Source: a virus
Virus record (IMG/VR): IMGVR_UViG_3300020463_002275
Span: 1-64,000 of that record
Strand: one strand, 5' to 3'
Length of the DNA stretch: 64,000 nt
The notes beneath the pieces were generated by a model. The model worked only from the letters and a program-made list of their open reading frames with translations. It was not told the origin of the DNA and searched no databases. Shown piece after piece: positions 1 through 8,054 of the stretch. Made by a program: the position numbers and the translations under genes. Each line of letters starts with the position of its first letter. The stretch's first letter is position 1.

Positions 1-909
1 AAAGATGCAAAGAACATAAATTGGAAATATCATCCAGAATTAAAAGAAAGTGTTGAAGAACGTTCGTTATCTAAAGGTGAAGAAAAGGAAAAAGAACGTA
101 TTGTAAAAGGTATGAAGAAAGCCAAAGGTGATTTTAAAGATCGCTATGGTAAAGATGCTGATGCAGTAATGTATGCAACTGCAACTAAACTTGCTAAAGA
201 AGGTAAACACATACCTAATCCTAAAAATGCATTCATTACTAAAGCAGATACTGCTTATGACTTTATTAAAATAGGTACCAATATGGCTAACTTGAAAAGT
301 ATGCCAACAGGGGTTAGTAATTATGACGAACCTGATATTATGATTGCACCTTATGCAGGTAAAAAAGAAATGAAATACCTACAAAAAGAATTAAAGAGAT
401 TAGGTTATAAGGTACAAGATGCTGACGGTTATCAAGATGCACACTATGATGAAAAGCCAACAGGTGGAGAAGAACCACCACAGGTAAAAAACGAAGGAAA
501 ACTAGGACGTTTAAAAATTAGTAAAATGCGTCCAGTACATAAAAAACGTAAATTTAGAAAACTATTTAATCAACTGAAACGTATGGGTGAAAATACTATG
601 TCACCTATTACAGTTGACAAACACGGACATATTGTAAACGGACATCATCGTTATGATGCACTACGTTTAATGGGCGAAGAGTATGCAACTGTAAGAATGA
701 TAGATGTACACGTCAGTGAAACATTAGATGAAAATTTTGCCGACGGTAAAAAAAAGGGCAAAAGTAGACCAGGTAGAGTAAAGAAATCTGGTGCTAGTTG
801 TAACGGATCAGTTACAAAGTTACGTAAAATGGCAAAAAAATACAGTGGTGAACGTGCTAAGATGTATCATTGGTGTGCCAATATGAAGTCAGGTAACAAA
901 AAGAAGTAG
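1..909 (+). CDS. ParB-like domain phage protein, 5' end outside window
   Basis: The reading frame is open from base 1, so the true start lies upstream; an internal ATG at 112 is not the start. The visible part has three blocks. The first is a basic segment (KGMKKAKGDF, then MYATATKLAKE) of a type recurrent in T4-like marine phage structural proteins. The second is a ParB/sulfiredoxin-like domain around nt 505-720 with the signature GHIVNGHHRYDALRLMG. The third is a Lys-rich tail ending in a Cys-containing MYHWCANMKSG motif. ParB-like folds bind or cleave DNA or use nucleotides; the actual role here is unknown. The end-blocks suggest a head- or DNA-associated protein. A NATAAATA-like TAGTAAATA lies just after the stop. 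Confidence 0.7.
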   Translation, partial: KDAKNINWKYHPELKESVEERSLSKGEEKEKERIVKGMKKAKGDFKDRYGKDADAVMYATATKLAKEGKHIPNPKNAFITKADTAYDFIKIGTNMANLKSMPTGVSNYDEPDIMIAPYAGKKEMKYLQKELKRLGYKVQDADGYQDAHYDEKPTGGEEPPQVKNEGKLGRLKISKMRPVHKKRKFRKLFNQLKRMGENTMSPITVDKHGHIVNGHHRYDALRLMGEEYATVRMIDVHVSETLDENFADGKKKGKSRPGRVKKSGASCNGSVTKLRKMAKKYSGERAKMYHWCANMKSGNKKK

Positions 910-931
910 TAAATACAGCATAGGAGTGCTT

Positions 932-1495
932 ATGGATTACTTTTTAATACCTGAATTATACATAGATAAACAATTATTCACAAAAAAAGTTAAAGAACAA
1001 TGCGAATCATGGGGCCATTTTGGTTCTGGACGCTTTAAGTTTTACTCTGGCATGCCTGATGATGAAACATTAGATTATTTAGATAATACTTTTAAAAATG
1101 CAGGAGATATTGTAACCAAAGTACTCTTTAATCGTGTAAAAGCAAACAATATTATAGGTCCACACACAGATTATGGAAGAGGTTGTACAATCAACATTCC
1201 AATTTGTGGCGACTTTGCAAACAGTAGCCTAGATGCATATGAATGGACACAGCCTGTAACTGTTGTTAGTCCAAACGAAGATATTGAAGAGACTGAAGAA
1301 AGTCGTTTTTTCCCACATAGTGAAATAGAAGAACAAATAAATTACACAACCTCAATATGTTTTGATACAAGAGTGCCACATGGTGTCACAAACCAAACAA
1401 AGGAAGATAGATTCATACTAGGAGTAACATTTAACGATAAGTTTAAAGTTGGACACATAAAAGAACTATACGAAAAGGGGGAATTGCTTATATGA
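932..1495 (+). CDS. 2OG-Fe(II) oxygenase-like protein
   Basis: 187 residues. The double-stranded beta-helix core is recognisable from PHTDYGRG (H-x-D) followed about 85 residues later by RVPHGVTN (distal His) and a downstream Arg (EDRFILGV), the usual Fe(II) and 2-oxoglutarate ligands. The start is ATG 932, chosen because AGGAG at 922-926 is correctly spaced; an upstream in-frame GTG at 926 overlaps that ribosome site. The stop overlaps the next start. Substrate unknown. Several distinct oxygenases of this superfamily are encoded further downstream, so this is one of a set. Confidence 0.75.
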   Translation: MDYFLIPELYIDKQLFTKKVKEQCESWGHFGSGRFKFYSGMPDDETLDYLDNTFKNAGDIVTKVLFNRVKANNIIGPHTDYGRGCTINIPICGDFANSSLDAYEWTQPVTVVSPNEDIEETEESRFFPHSEIEEQINYTTSICFDTRVPHGVTNQTKEDRFILGVTFNDKFKVGHIKELYEKGELLI

Positions 1496-1782
1496 TATTT
1501 TGGTTAGGATTTACAGTGATGGTATTAAACGAAGGATTCGTTATAATGCGACATGTACATCCTTGGTTTGCACGTAAACGTGAAGCACTTATGGCCAAGT
1601 ACGGTAGTAACTGGAAACGTTTTCATGCAACACTTGATTATGTATGGATAGGTGGCGTAGGTTTAGGAATAGTATTAGACTTCGCTAACTGGAAATTTTA
1701 TGCAACAGTGTTAGGCGTATTTTGGGGATTAGTTGGTATAGTTGTATACTTACCTATGCTAATAAAAAGGATTTTGCGATGA
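1492..1782 (+). CDS. small membrane protein
   Basis: 96 residues, starting in an ATGA overlap with the upstream oxygenase stop. Hydrophobic segments at about residues 1-18, 50-65 and 68-90 suggest two or three membrane spans, with a basic loop (WFARKREALMAKYG) between the first and second. I do not recognise the family. It is translationally coupled on both sides, so it belongs to the same transcript as the oxygenase and the next small gene. Confidence 0.65.
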   Translation: MIFWLGFTVMVLNEGFVIMRHVHPWFARKREALMAKYGSNWKRFHATLDYVWIGGVGLGIVLDFANWKFYATVLGVFWGLVGIVVYLPMLIKRILR

Positions 1783-1958
1783 TTATTAATGGTGTATACA
1801 TACAACCTAATCCTTATGAAGATGGATTATGGGTGACTCTTATGTGTCCGCATAAATACATTACAGAAACTAAACTAATTGTTGAAGATTTCGAAAGTAA
1901 TCAACAACGTAAACAAATAGGCATATTTACGCCTACGGAGGATGAGAATGAAGGCTAA
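1779..1958 (+). CDS. hypothetical protein
   Basis: 59 residues, beginning MIINGVYIQPNPYEDG. The start is ATG 1779, which overlaps the preceding TGA in an ATGA junction; the frame is open further upstream but lacks a better site. The protein is soluble and mildly acidic with no motif I recognise. Its 3' end overlaps the ribosome-binding site and start of the next gene, so it is translationally coupled. Confidence 0.55.
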   Translation: MIINGVYIQPNPYEDGLWVTLMCPHKYITETKLIVEDFESNQQRKQIGIFTPTEDENEG

Positions 1959-2214
1959 AGAGTTTATGTCAGAAACGACTTCTGCAGGTGCAGTAGCGGC
2001 TGTTGCAATGCCAATAGGTGCTGTTCAATCAAGAACAGGATCAAAAAAGAAGAAAAAAGATACTAAAACAAAAGAAAGCGGATTACAACGCTATACAGGT
2101 ATTAAAAAATACGGAAAAGACGGGTTTGAAGCACTACAAAAAGCAGGCAGAGATGGTGCAAGTGAAGAACAAAAAGGTGCTATTAAAGACAAGTACCTAA
2201 AAAAGAAAAAGTAG
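1948..2214 (+). CDS. Lys-rich conserved phage protein
   Basis: 88 residues. It begins MKAKEFMSETTSAGAVAAVAMP, an N-terminal pattern I associate with T4-like marine phage genes, followed by a run of five lysines and a basic tail ending in KKKK. GGAGG at 1937-1941 favours ATG 1948 over ATG 1942. High positive charge suggests nucleic-acid contact or packaging with DNA, but that is inference. The two Ala-Ala-type contexts here use GCG before GC, the codon pattern described in the findings. Confidence 0.6.
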   Translation: MKAKEFMSETTSAGAVAAVAMPIGAVQSRTGSKKKKKDTKTKESGLQRYTGIKKYGKDGFEALQKAGRDGASEEQKGAIKDKYLKKKK

Positions 2215-2222
2215 GATAAATA
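2215..2222 (+). promoter_or_regulatory. T4-late-like promoter box GATAAATA
   Basis: GATAAATA matches the core of the T4 late promoter (TATAAATA) except at the first base. It sits directly after a stop codon and 24 nt before the ATG of the Cys-rich protein gene. The same octamer class recurs before other structural-type genes in this window (28118, 61755 on the minus strand). No -35 element is visible, as expected for late promoters read with a sliding-clamp-activated polymerase. Confidence 0.5.
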
Positions 2223-2245
2223 CTATTGTAATTCGGAGTAACACA

Positions 2246-3052
2246 ATGAAGCAAAGTGAGTTATTAGAAAAATCCAAAGGCTTATATCACAACGTTAACA
2301 AACGTAAAAAAGCCGGGACCAGCAGAAAGAAAGGTGCAAAAGGTGCGCCAACTGATCAAGACTGGAAAGATGCGGCTAAGACTGCAAAAGAAACTACTAA
2401 TGAAGGCTTGGCTGAATTAGCAGGTGTTGCTGAAAGAGATCACGAAGTACAAATGGCTCGTGCTGATTTATACAAAATTGCCAAATATGCTATTAAGTTA
2501 CATGAAATGCTAAAAGGTGTTTCCGAAGCAGAAGGCATGCAAGGTTGGCAACAATCAAAGATTACTAAAGCGGCTGATTATATGGGATCAGTTTATCATG
2601 CAATGGATTACGAAAACAAATTTGAAGGTGTAGAAGTAACCGAATCACAAAGAGACACACATTGCTCAGACAAATGCTGTGGATCAGATGTTAAAGCAGA
2701 AGATTGTGGATGTCCTCCAGACTGCGATCATTGTAATTGTAACGATACTAGTATTCCTGAAGGCAAATCACCACATAAAAAAGGTACTAAAAAGTACAAA
2801 AAACATATGGCGGCAAAACATGCTAATATGGGCGAAGACTATAAAGAGTCAATAAGAAACAAACTTCAAGAAGCACTTCAAGAAGTAGAAGAAGTTGCTG
2901 GGTTATGTCCAGAATGTGGACTACCAAGTTATGCAACATTACCAGAAGCAAAACAAAAAGGTGTCGACGGCAAAGTATGCTGGAAAGGCTACAAAAGAAT
3001 GGGCACTAAGAAGAAAAATGGTAAAACTGTAGATAACTGCGTAAAAGCCTAA
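2246..3052 (+). CDS. Cys-rich conserved phage protein, probably structural
   Basis: 268 residues. The order is a basic N-terminus (KRKKAGTSRKKGAKG), a helical segment around residues 70-125 (ARADLYKIAKYAIKLHEML and AADYMGSVYHAMDYE), a dense Cys cluster around 138-165 (CSDKCCGSD, CGCPPDCDHCNC) that looks able to bind metal, and a C-terminal Cys pair (GLCPECG) plus a basic tail. The helical and C-terminal blocks are typical of T4-like marine phage proteins of unknown function. A late-type promoter box lies upstream. Confidence 0.6.
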   Translation: MKQSELLEKSKGLYHNVNKRKKAGTSRKKGAKGAPTDQDWKDAAKTAKETTNEGLAELAGVAERDHEVQMARADLYKIAKYAIKLHEMLKGVSEAEGMQGWQQSKITKAADYMGSVYHAMDYENKFEGVEVTESQRDTHCSDKCCGSDVKAEDCGCPPDCDHCNCNDTSIPEGKSPHKKGTKKYKKHMAAKHANMGEDYKESIRNKLQEALQEVEEVAGLCPECGLPSYATLPEAKQKGVDGKVCWKGYKRMGTKKKNGKTVDNCVKA

Positions 3053-3072
3053 CCAAAAATCCAATAAATTAC

Positions 3073-3101
3073 TTGACAAATACCTAAATACAAAGTATAA
3101 T
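3073..3101 (+). promoter_or_regulatory. sigma70-type promoter for dsbA-like gene
   Basis: TTGACA (3073-3078), a 17-nt spacer and TATAAT (3096-3101): a consensus bacterial promoter 30 nt upstream of the DsbA-like gene. The spacer contains CTAAATA at exactly 5 nt after the -35 and 5 nt before the -10, an arrangement repeated in the QueE promoter at 18850. Confidence 0.85.
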
Positions 3102-3131
3102 ATACTGAATACTTTTAATTAGGAGATAATC

Positions 3132-3392
3132 ATGAGTTCACGTACCTATGGTGCAGAAGAAAAAGCGAAACTTGAAAGACTAGTAAACGAAGGTGTTACT
3201 GTGCTTCAAGAAGTAGAAGACCTAAATTCTGGTCTAAAAGAAACAGTTAAGTCTGTTGCAGAAGAATTAGACATTAAGCCAAGCCTTATTAACAAAGCAA
3301 TTAAGATTGCTCAAAAAGGCGAATGGCATAAAGTTTCAGAAGAGTTTGATGATCTAGAAACACTTGTTGTTACAGTTGGCAAGGACAAGTAG
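3132..3392 (+). CDS. dsbA: DsbA-like double-stranded DNA-binding protein
   Basis: 86 residues, all helical in appearance: KLERLVNEGVTVLQEVEDLN, then VAEELDIKPSLINKAIKIA. Length and layout fit the T4 DsbA family, a small dsDNA-binding protein linked to late transcription and located close to replication genes. The assignment rests on the ELDIKPSLINKAI core and size, not on an alignment I could run. AGGAG (3121-3125) precedes ATG 3132, and a near-perfect host-type promoter drives it, implying expression before late genes. Confidence 0.6.
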   Translation: MSSRTYGAEEKAKLERLVNEGVTVLQEVEDLNSGLKETVKSVAEELDIKPSLINKAIKIAQKGEWHKVSEEFDDLETLVVTVGKDK

Positions 3393-3673
3393 TGCAGAAG
3401 ATAAAAGACTTTTGGATTAATAGTTATCAAAGCGACAAGATTGCATTTGCATTTGAACTTGTCAGTTTTATTTTCACAGTCGGCGCCAGTATGACGCTGG
3501 CAATAACAGCCAAAGAACCTAATATGTTATTAGTTTATCCTGCATTTTTTGTTGGTAGTACAACACAATGCTATGCATCTTATCGTAGAGGTGCCGCTTG
3601 GGTAATGTTAATAACAGGTTGGTTTGTATGTGTTAATATATTTGGATACGGAGTAGCCGCTTTATGGTGGTAA
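3392..3673 (+). CDS. three-span membrane protein
   Basis: 93 residues with a GTG start overlapping the last base of the dsbA-like stop. There are three hydrophobic segments (about residues 18-38, 45-62 and 68-92) and an aromatic-rich C-terminus. It is similar in style to the next membrane gene and both are cotranscribed. No recognisable catalytic motif; possibly an inner-membrane protein altering the host envelope, which is speculation. Confidence 0.6.
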   Translation: MQKIKDFWINSYQSDKIAFAFELVSFIFTVGASMTLAITAKEPNMLLVYPAFFVGSTTQCYASYRRGAAWVMLITGWFVCVNIFGYGVAALWW

Positions 3674-3882
3674 AACCTTACCAACCTTTGGCCTGGATCA
3701 GTACAGGTTGTTTACTGATAGCCGCAACATTAGCGGCATTTAACATTTACCCTTGGTATATATTTGCATTTATTGGAAGTAATACTTTATGGGTAATTAT
3801 AGGATTACTTTGGAAAGAACGTAGTCTTGTTGTTCTTAATGCAGGACTTACAGTCATATATATTGTAGGATTAATACTTTGA
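3664..3882 (+). CDS. small membrane protein
   Basis: 72 residues with three hydrophobic stretches and short polar loops (residues about 9-25, 31-48 and 54-72). It overlaps the end of the previous membrane gene by 10 nt and the following TTG-start gene by 4 nt. The function is not recognisable. Pairing with the upstream membrane protein suggests they may act together. Confidence 0.55.
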   Translation: MVVKPYQPLAWISTGCLLIAATLAAFNIYPWYIFAFIGSNTLWVIIGLLWKERSLVVLNAGLTVIYIVGLIL

Positions 3883-4457
3883 ATGTACTCATTGCAGGAG
3901 ATAGTTTTGCGGCTGAATGGCCTGGACACAATAGTTGGGTCAAACTTCTCGCAAGAGATTATGATGTAACAAATGTTGCACAAGCAGGTGTAAGTGAATA
4001 TAAAATACTACAACAAATACAAACTGCAAACTTAGATGAATATGATTTAATAATCGTTAGTCATACAAGTCTAAGTAGAGTACATACACCCAAACACCCT
4101 TTACACAAAGAAGGACTTCATAAAGACTGTGATTTAATTTTTAACGATATTAATCGCATAAGTTTTTTTAATGCAAGTCTAAAAGCCGCTAAAGATTATT
4201 TTAAATACCACTATGATGACAAGTACTACCAGACTGTATATAGTTTGCTAAGAAAAGAGATAAACACTATATTAGCAGAAAAAAAGTATCTTAGTATGTC
4301 ACATGTAGAGGTAGCAAAACTTTTTATACACGAAGATAATCATTTAGATTTCAGCGAATTTTGGCAATCACACAAAGGCACAGAAAACCACTATAACATT
4401 ACAGGCAACCAAAAAATATATGATATTGTTGTTGACAAAATCAATAAACTATGCTAG
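3879..4457 (+). CDS. SGNH/GDSL-like hydrolase domain protein
   Basis: 192 residues. The N-terminus MNVLIAGDSFAAEW has the GDS block of SGNH hydrolases with the nucleophilic Ser. NVAQAGVSEY would be the Gly-containing block II, and a late Asp/His region (HLDFSEFW, NHYNITG) could hold the catalytic Asp-His. The start is TTG 3879, overlapping the upstream stop. The usual substrates of this superfamily are esters of lipids, carbohydrates or peptides. A second phage SGNH-like gene lies at 18043. The gp43 promoter is embedded in its 3' end. Confidence 0.55.
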   Translation: MNVLIAGDSFAAEWPGHNSWVKLLARDYDVTNVAQAGVSEYKILQQIQTANLDEYDLIIVSHTSLSRVHTPKHPLHKEGLHKDCDLIFNDINRISFFNASLKAAKDYFKYHYDDKYYQTVYSLLRKEINTILAEKKYLSMSHVEVAKLFIHEDNHLDFSEFWQSHKGTENHYNITGNQKIYDIVVDKINKLC

Positions 4458-4460
4458 TAT
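4432..4460 (+). promoter_or_regulatory. sigma70-type extended -10 promoter of DNA polymerase gene
   Basis: TTGACA (4432-4437), a 17-nt spacer and TAGTAT (4455-4460) preceded by TGC, an extended -10 arrangement. A second candidate -10 (TATAAT, 4461-4466) abuts it but would give a 23-nt spacer. Transcripts would start near 4467, leaving a leader of about 55 nt before the TTG start of gp43. Confidence 0.7.
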
Positions 4461-4491
4461 TATAATACGCCCAAGAGGCATGCAGATGGTC

Positions 4492-4509
4492 CGTTGGCCA
4501 CAAGCAACG
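4492..4509 (+). promoter_or_regulatory. putative gp43 translational operator hairpin
   Basis: CGTTG (4492-4496) pairs with CAACG (4505-4509), enclosing the 8-nt loop GCCACAAG. The AGGAG ribosome-binding site (4510-4514) begins at the next base. In T4, DNA polymerase represses its own translation by binding a leader hairpin with a 5-bp stem and 8-nt loop next to the ribosome-binding site. Geometry and position match here; the loop sequence differs. Confidence 0.6.
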
Positions 4510-4520
4510 AGGAGATAGAG

Positions 4521-7211
4521 TTGAGTTACGTAGACGCACATTTTGATCGCGATTCTGATATTATCAGAACAGTTGAACGTAAAGATGGAAAAAGGCATTT
4601 CCACGAATATCAAGCAAAATATACATTCTATTATAAAGATCAACGAGGCAAGTATAAAAGTGTCTATGGTGATCCTCTCCAACGTATTGTATGTAAAAAC
4701 ACAAAAGACTTTCGTAAAGAAGTTGCTATTAACAAAAGCAAACAATTATTCGAAAGCGACATCAATCCTATATTCCAATGCCTAAGTGAAAATTATCTTA
4801 ACCAAGATGCTCCAAAACTAAACATTGCATTTTTTGATATTGAAACGGACTTTGATCCTGAACGTGGATTTGCTGATCCTAGCGACCCGTTTATGCCTAT
4901 TACATCTGTATCTGTATACTTGCAGTGGTTAGAAACAATGGTATGTTTAGCAGTTCCGCCTAAGACACTTACAATAGATCAAGCAAAGAAAGAACTTGAA
5001 GGTATTGAAAACGTAATGCTTTTCGAAAAAGAAGGTGAAATGATTGACACTTTCTTGACACTAATTGAAGATGCTGATGTATTATCAGGTTGGAACAGTG
5101 AAGGTTATGATATTCCTTACATTGTAAATAGAACAAGTCGTGTACTTTCAAAAGATGACACAAGACGTTTTTGTTTGTGGCAACAACTTCCTAAGAAAAG
5201 AGAATACGAAAAGTATGGTAAATCAGCGGAAACCTATGACCTAGTAGGTAGGGTACATTTAGATAGTTTGAATTTATATCGTAAATACACGTATGAAGAA
5301 AGACATAGTTACAGACTTGATGCTATTGGTGAAGTTGAAGTTGGTGAAAATAAAGTTCCTTATGAAGGCACTTTGGATCAATTGTACAACAATGACTTTA
5401 GAAAATTCATTGAATACAACATACAAGATACCGCTCTACTGGACAAATTGGACAAAAAACTAAGATTTATTGATCTTAGTAATGAACTGGCTCATGCAAA
5501 TACAGTTTTGCTACAGACCACAATGGGAGCAGTTGCAGTTACAGAACAAGCGATTGTAAACGAAGCACATCATCGAGGACTTCAAGTTCCAAATAGATCA
5601 AAATATGATGATGAAAGCACAGCCGCGGCAGGTGCTTATGTGGCATTTCCTAAAAAAGGATTACACAAATGGATAGGTAGTATGGACTTGAACAGTCTGT
5701 ATCCTAGTGTGATTCGTGCATTAAATATGGCACCCGAAACAATCATAGGACAAATACGTCCAACTATAAGCGAAGCCCGTGTACACGAAGATATGACGCT
5801 TAAAAAGAAAAGTTTTGCAGGATCTTGGGAGGGACGTTTTTCAACAGAAGAATATGAAGCAGTAATGGAACAACGTAGAGATGTATCACTTACTGTTGAT
5901 TGGGAACAAGGAAAGTCACCTGCAGGTTCACCGAGTGATGTACTTAGTGGTGCAGAGATTTACAAATTAATTTATGATAGTAATATGCCTTGGATGCTTT
6001 CATCTAACGGAACAATCTTTACAACTGAGTTTGAAGGTGTTATTCCAGGTATACTTGAACGTTGGTATTCAGAACGTAAAGAATTACAAGCACAACTTAA
6101 AAAAGCAAAAGATGCTGGCAATAAAATAGAAATTGAATATTGGGACAAAAGACAATTAGTTAAAAAGATTAACCTAAATAGTTTATATGGTGCTATTCTT
6201 AATCCAGGTTGTAGATTTTTTGATAAACGTATTGGTCAGTCAACAACACTTACAGGTCGTACTATTGTTAAACACATGTCAGCAGAAGTAAACAAAGTTA
6301 TAACAGGCAAATATGATCACGTAGGTGAAGCAATGATATATGGTGATACAGATAGTTGTTACTTTAGTGCTCATCCTGTTCTTAAAGAACAAATAGACAA
6401 AGGACAAGTGCCTTGGGGTAAAGATAACGTAATTAAACTTTATGATCAAGTATGTGAAGCGGCTAATGAAACATTTCCAAAGTTTATGCTAAATGCATTT
6501 CATTGTCCTAAGTCACGTTCAGATGTAATTGCGGCGGCAAGAGAAATTGTTGCAGAGTCAGGCTTGTATATTACAAAGAAACGTTATGCGGCATTAGTAT
6601 ATGATATTGAAGGCTTTAGAAGTGATGTAGATGGAAAGCCTGGTAAAGTAAAAGCAATGGGATTAGATTTACGTAGATCAGATACTCCTGTGTTTATGCA
6701 ACAGTTCTTAAGCGAACTATTATTAATGGTACTTACTGATAAACCACAAGCAGATGTACTAGAACGTATTACACAGTTCCGTAAAGAGTTTTCAGAACGT
6801 CCAGGTTGGGAGAAAGGATCTCCTAAACGTGCAAACAAGATTGGACACTATCAACGACTAGAAGAAAAGCAAGGCAAAGCAAACATGCCTGGACACGTAA
6901 GAGCAAGCATCAACTGGAATACACTTAAACGTATGAATGGCGACAAGTATTCGCAAGAGATTGTAGACGGTATGAAAGTTATTGTGTGTAAACTAAAACA
7001 GAATCCGTTAGGTTATACAAGTGTTGCGTATCCAACAGATGAACTACGTATACCAGATTGGTTTAAAGAACTGCCATTTGATGATGACGCAATGGCAGAA
7101 ACAATTATCGATAACAAACTAGACAACTTAATTGGTGTGCTTAACTATCCATTACAAGATACCAAGCAACACAATACATTTAACAGCCTATTTGATTTTG
7201 GAGAACAATGA
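4521..7211 (+). CDS. 43: T4-type family B DNA polymerase gp43
   Basis: 896 residues from TTG 4521, close to the 898 of T4 gp43. TTG is chosen because AGGAG (4510-4514) is ideally spaced; the frame opens earlier at TTG 4494 but that lies inside the operator hairpin. Proofreading exonuclease motifs: DIETDF near residue 106, SGWNSEGYDIPYI, and YNIQDT. Polymerase motifs: A, MDLNSLYPSVIR near 390; B, KKINLNSLYGAI near 548; C, YGDTDSCY near 610; and KKRYA. All catalytic acidic residues are present. It replicates the phage genome together with the clamp encoded at 9485. The stop overlaps the next ATG. Confidence 0.97.
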   Translation: MSYVDAHFDRDSDIIRTVERKDGKRHFHEYQAKYTFYYKDQRGKYKSVYGDPLQRIVCKNTKDFRKEVAINKSKQLFESDINPIFQCLSENYLNQDAPKLNIAFFDIETDFDPERGFADPSDPFMPITSVSVYLQWLETMVCLAVPPKTLTIDQAKKELEGIENVMLFEKEGEMIDTFLTLIEDADVLSGWNSEGYDIPYIVNRTSRVLSKDDTRRFCLWQQLPKKREYEKYGKSAETYDLVGRVHLDSLNLYRKYTYEERHSYRLDAIGEVEVGENKVPYEGTLDQLYNNDFRKFIEYNIQDTALLDKLDKKLRFIDLSNELAHANTVLLQTTMGAVAVTEQAIVNEAHHRGLQVPNRSKYDDESTAAAGAYVAFPKKGLHKWIGSMDLNSLYPSVIRALNMAPETIIGQIRPTISEARVHEDMTLKKKSFAGSWEGRFSTEEYEAVMEQRRDVSLTVDWEQGKSPAGSPSDVLSGAEIYKLIYDSNMPWMLSSNGTIFTTEFEGVIPGILERWYSERKELQAQLKKAKDAGNKIEIEYWDKRQLVKKINLNSLYGAILNPGCRFFDKRIGQSTTLTGRTIVKHMSAEVNKVITGKYDHVGEAMIYGDTDSCYFSAHPVLKEQIDKGQVPWGKDNVIKLYDQVCEAANETFPKFMLNAFHCPKSRSDVIAAAREIVAESGLYITKKRYAALVYDIEGFRSDVDGKPGKVKAMGLDLRRSDTPVFMQQFLSELLLMVLTDKPQADVLERITQFRKEFSERPGWEKGSPKRANKIGHYQRLEEKQGKANMPGHVRASINWNTLKRMNGDKYSQEIVDGMKVIVCKLKQNPLGYTSVAYPTDELRIPDWFKELPFDDDAMAETIIDNKLDNLIGVLNYPLQDTKQHNTFNSLFDFGEQ

Positions 7212-7462
7212 AATTGAGCGAAGAACAGAAACTGATTTTGATCACAGACTTTATAGAACAAAAGTTACGTAAAGAAAAAGAATTAGAATATTATTTGAAA
7301 GAGTTAGAAGAGTTGCAACGCAAAATAGGTTATTTGCGTAGCGAAGTAAGTCTTACTAATACAATTATTAATATGATTAAGACTGAACAAGTGTATGACA
7401 TAAAAGATAATATGTTAGACAATGAAAATAAAATTATAGAATTACCAAAGGAAAATAAATGA
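7208..7462 (+). CDS. small coiled-coil protein
   Basis: 84 residues, starting in an ATGA overlap with the gp43 stop. The segment from about 18 to 50 is heptad-like and rich in Leu, Glu and Lys (LEYYLKELEELQRKIGYLRSE), so a coiled coil is likely. No enzyme motif. Tight coupling to the polymerase gene suggests coexpression; a role in replication is only inferred from position. Confidence 0.55.
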   Translation: MKLSEEQKLILITDFIEQKLRKEKELEYYLKELEELQRKIGYLRSEVSLTNTIINMIKTEQVYDIKDNMLDNENKIIELPKENK

Positions 7463-7653
7463 AAAACTGGACTAAAAATTCTCCGTATAGAAACAAAGAC
7501 AAAGATGAAATTGCTGATATATTTTATGAACAATTTAAAAAGCATGGTGTGAGACTTCCAGAAACATATACAGAGCAAGAACTAATTGACTTAAATCCTG
7601 GAGTTCCTATATGGTTCACTAAACAACATATGAAATTGAAAGACAAAAAATGA
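7459..7653 (+). CDS. hypothetical protein
   Basis: 64 residues, coupled on both sides by 4-nt overlaps. Contains DKDEIADIFYEQFKKHGVRLP and PIWFTKQHMKLKD. Not recognised as a named family. The short size and charged helices suggest a small regulatory or adaptor protein, but nothing in the sequence fixes a function. Confidence 0.5.
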   Translation: MKNWTKNSPYRNKDKDEIADIFYEQFKKHGVRLPETYTEQELIDLNPGVPIWFTKQHMKLKDKK

Positions 7654-8054
7654 AAGTAGGATTTACTTGTAGTACATTTGATCTATTACATGCAGGACAT
7701 GTGATTATGTTGCGTGAAGCAAAAGAACAATGTGATTATCTTATTTGTGGATTACAAGTTGATCCAAGTATAGATAGAGCAGAAAAGAATGCACCTATAC
7801 AAACTGTAGTTGAACGCTACACTCAATTAAAAGGTGTAGAATATGTAGATGAAATTATTCCATACGGTACAGAAGAAGACCTAGAAGATATTCTTTCTAT
7901 GTACCCTATCAATGTGCGTATATTAGGAGAAGAATACCGCGACAAAGATTTTACAGGAAAAGATATTTGTCGTAAACGTGATATTGATATACATTTTAAT
8001 AAAAGAGATCACCGTTTTAGTTCAAGTGATCTACGGAGAAGAGTTTGTGAATAA
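7650..8054 (+). CDS. cytidylyltransferase-like nucleotidyltransferase
   Basis: 134 residues. The N-terminal TFDLLHAGHV (H-x-G-H at residues 14-17) and the C-terminal RFSSSDLRRR are the two signature motifs of the TagD/RfaE-N cytidylyltransferase family, which joins CTP or ATP to a sugar phosphate or alcohol phosphate, releasing pyrophosphate. The length equals that of glycerol-3-phosphate cytidylyltransferases. It heads a three-gene run with a phosphomannomutase-like protein and an epimerase, so nucleotide-sugar or activated-polyol synthesis is the likely job. The exact substrate is unknown. Confidence 0.85.
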   Translation: MKVGFTCSTFDLLHAGHVIMLREAKEQCDYLICGLQVDPSIDRAEKNAPIQTVVERYTQLKGVEYVDEIIPYGTEEDLEDILSMYPINVRILGEEYRDKDFTGKDICRKRDIDIHFNKRDHRFSSSDLRRRVCE

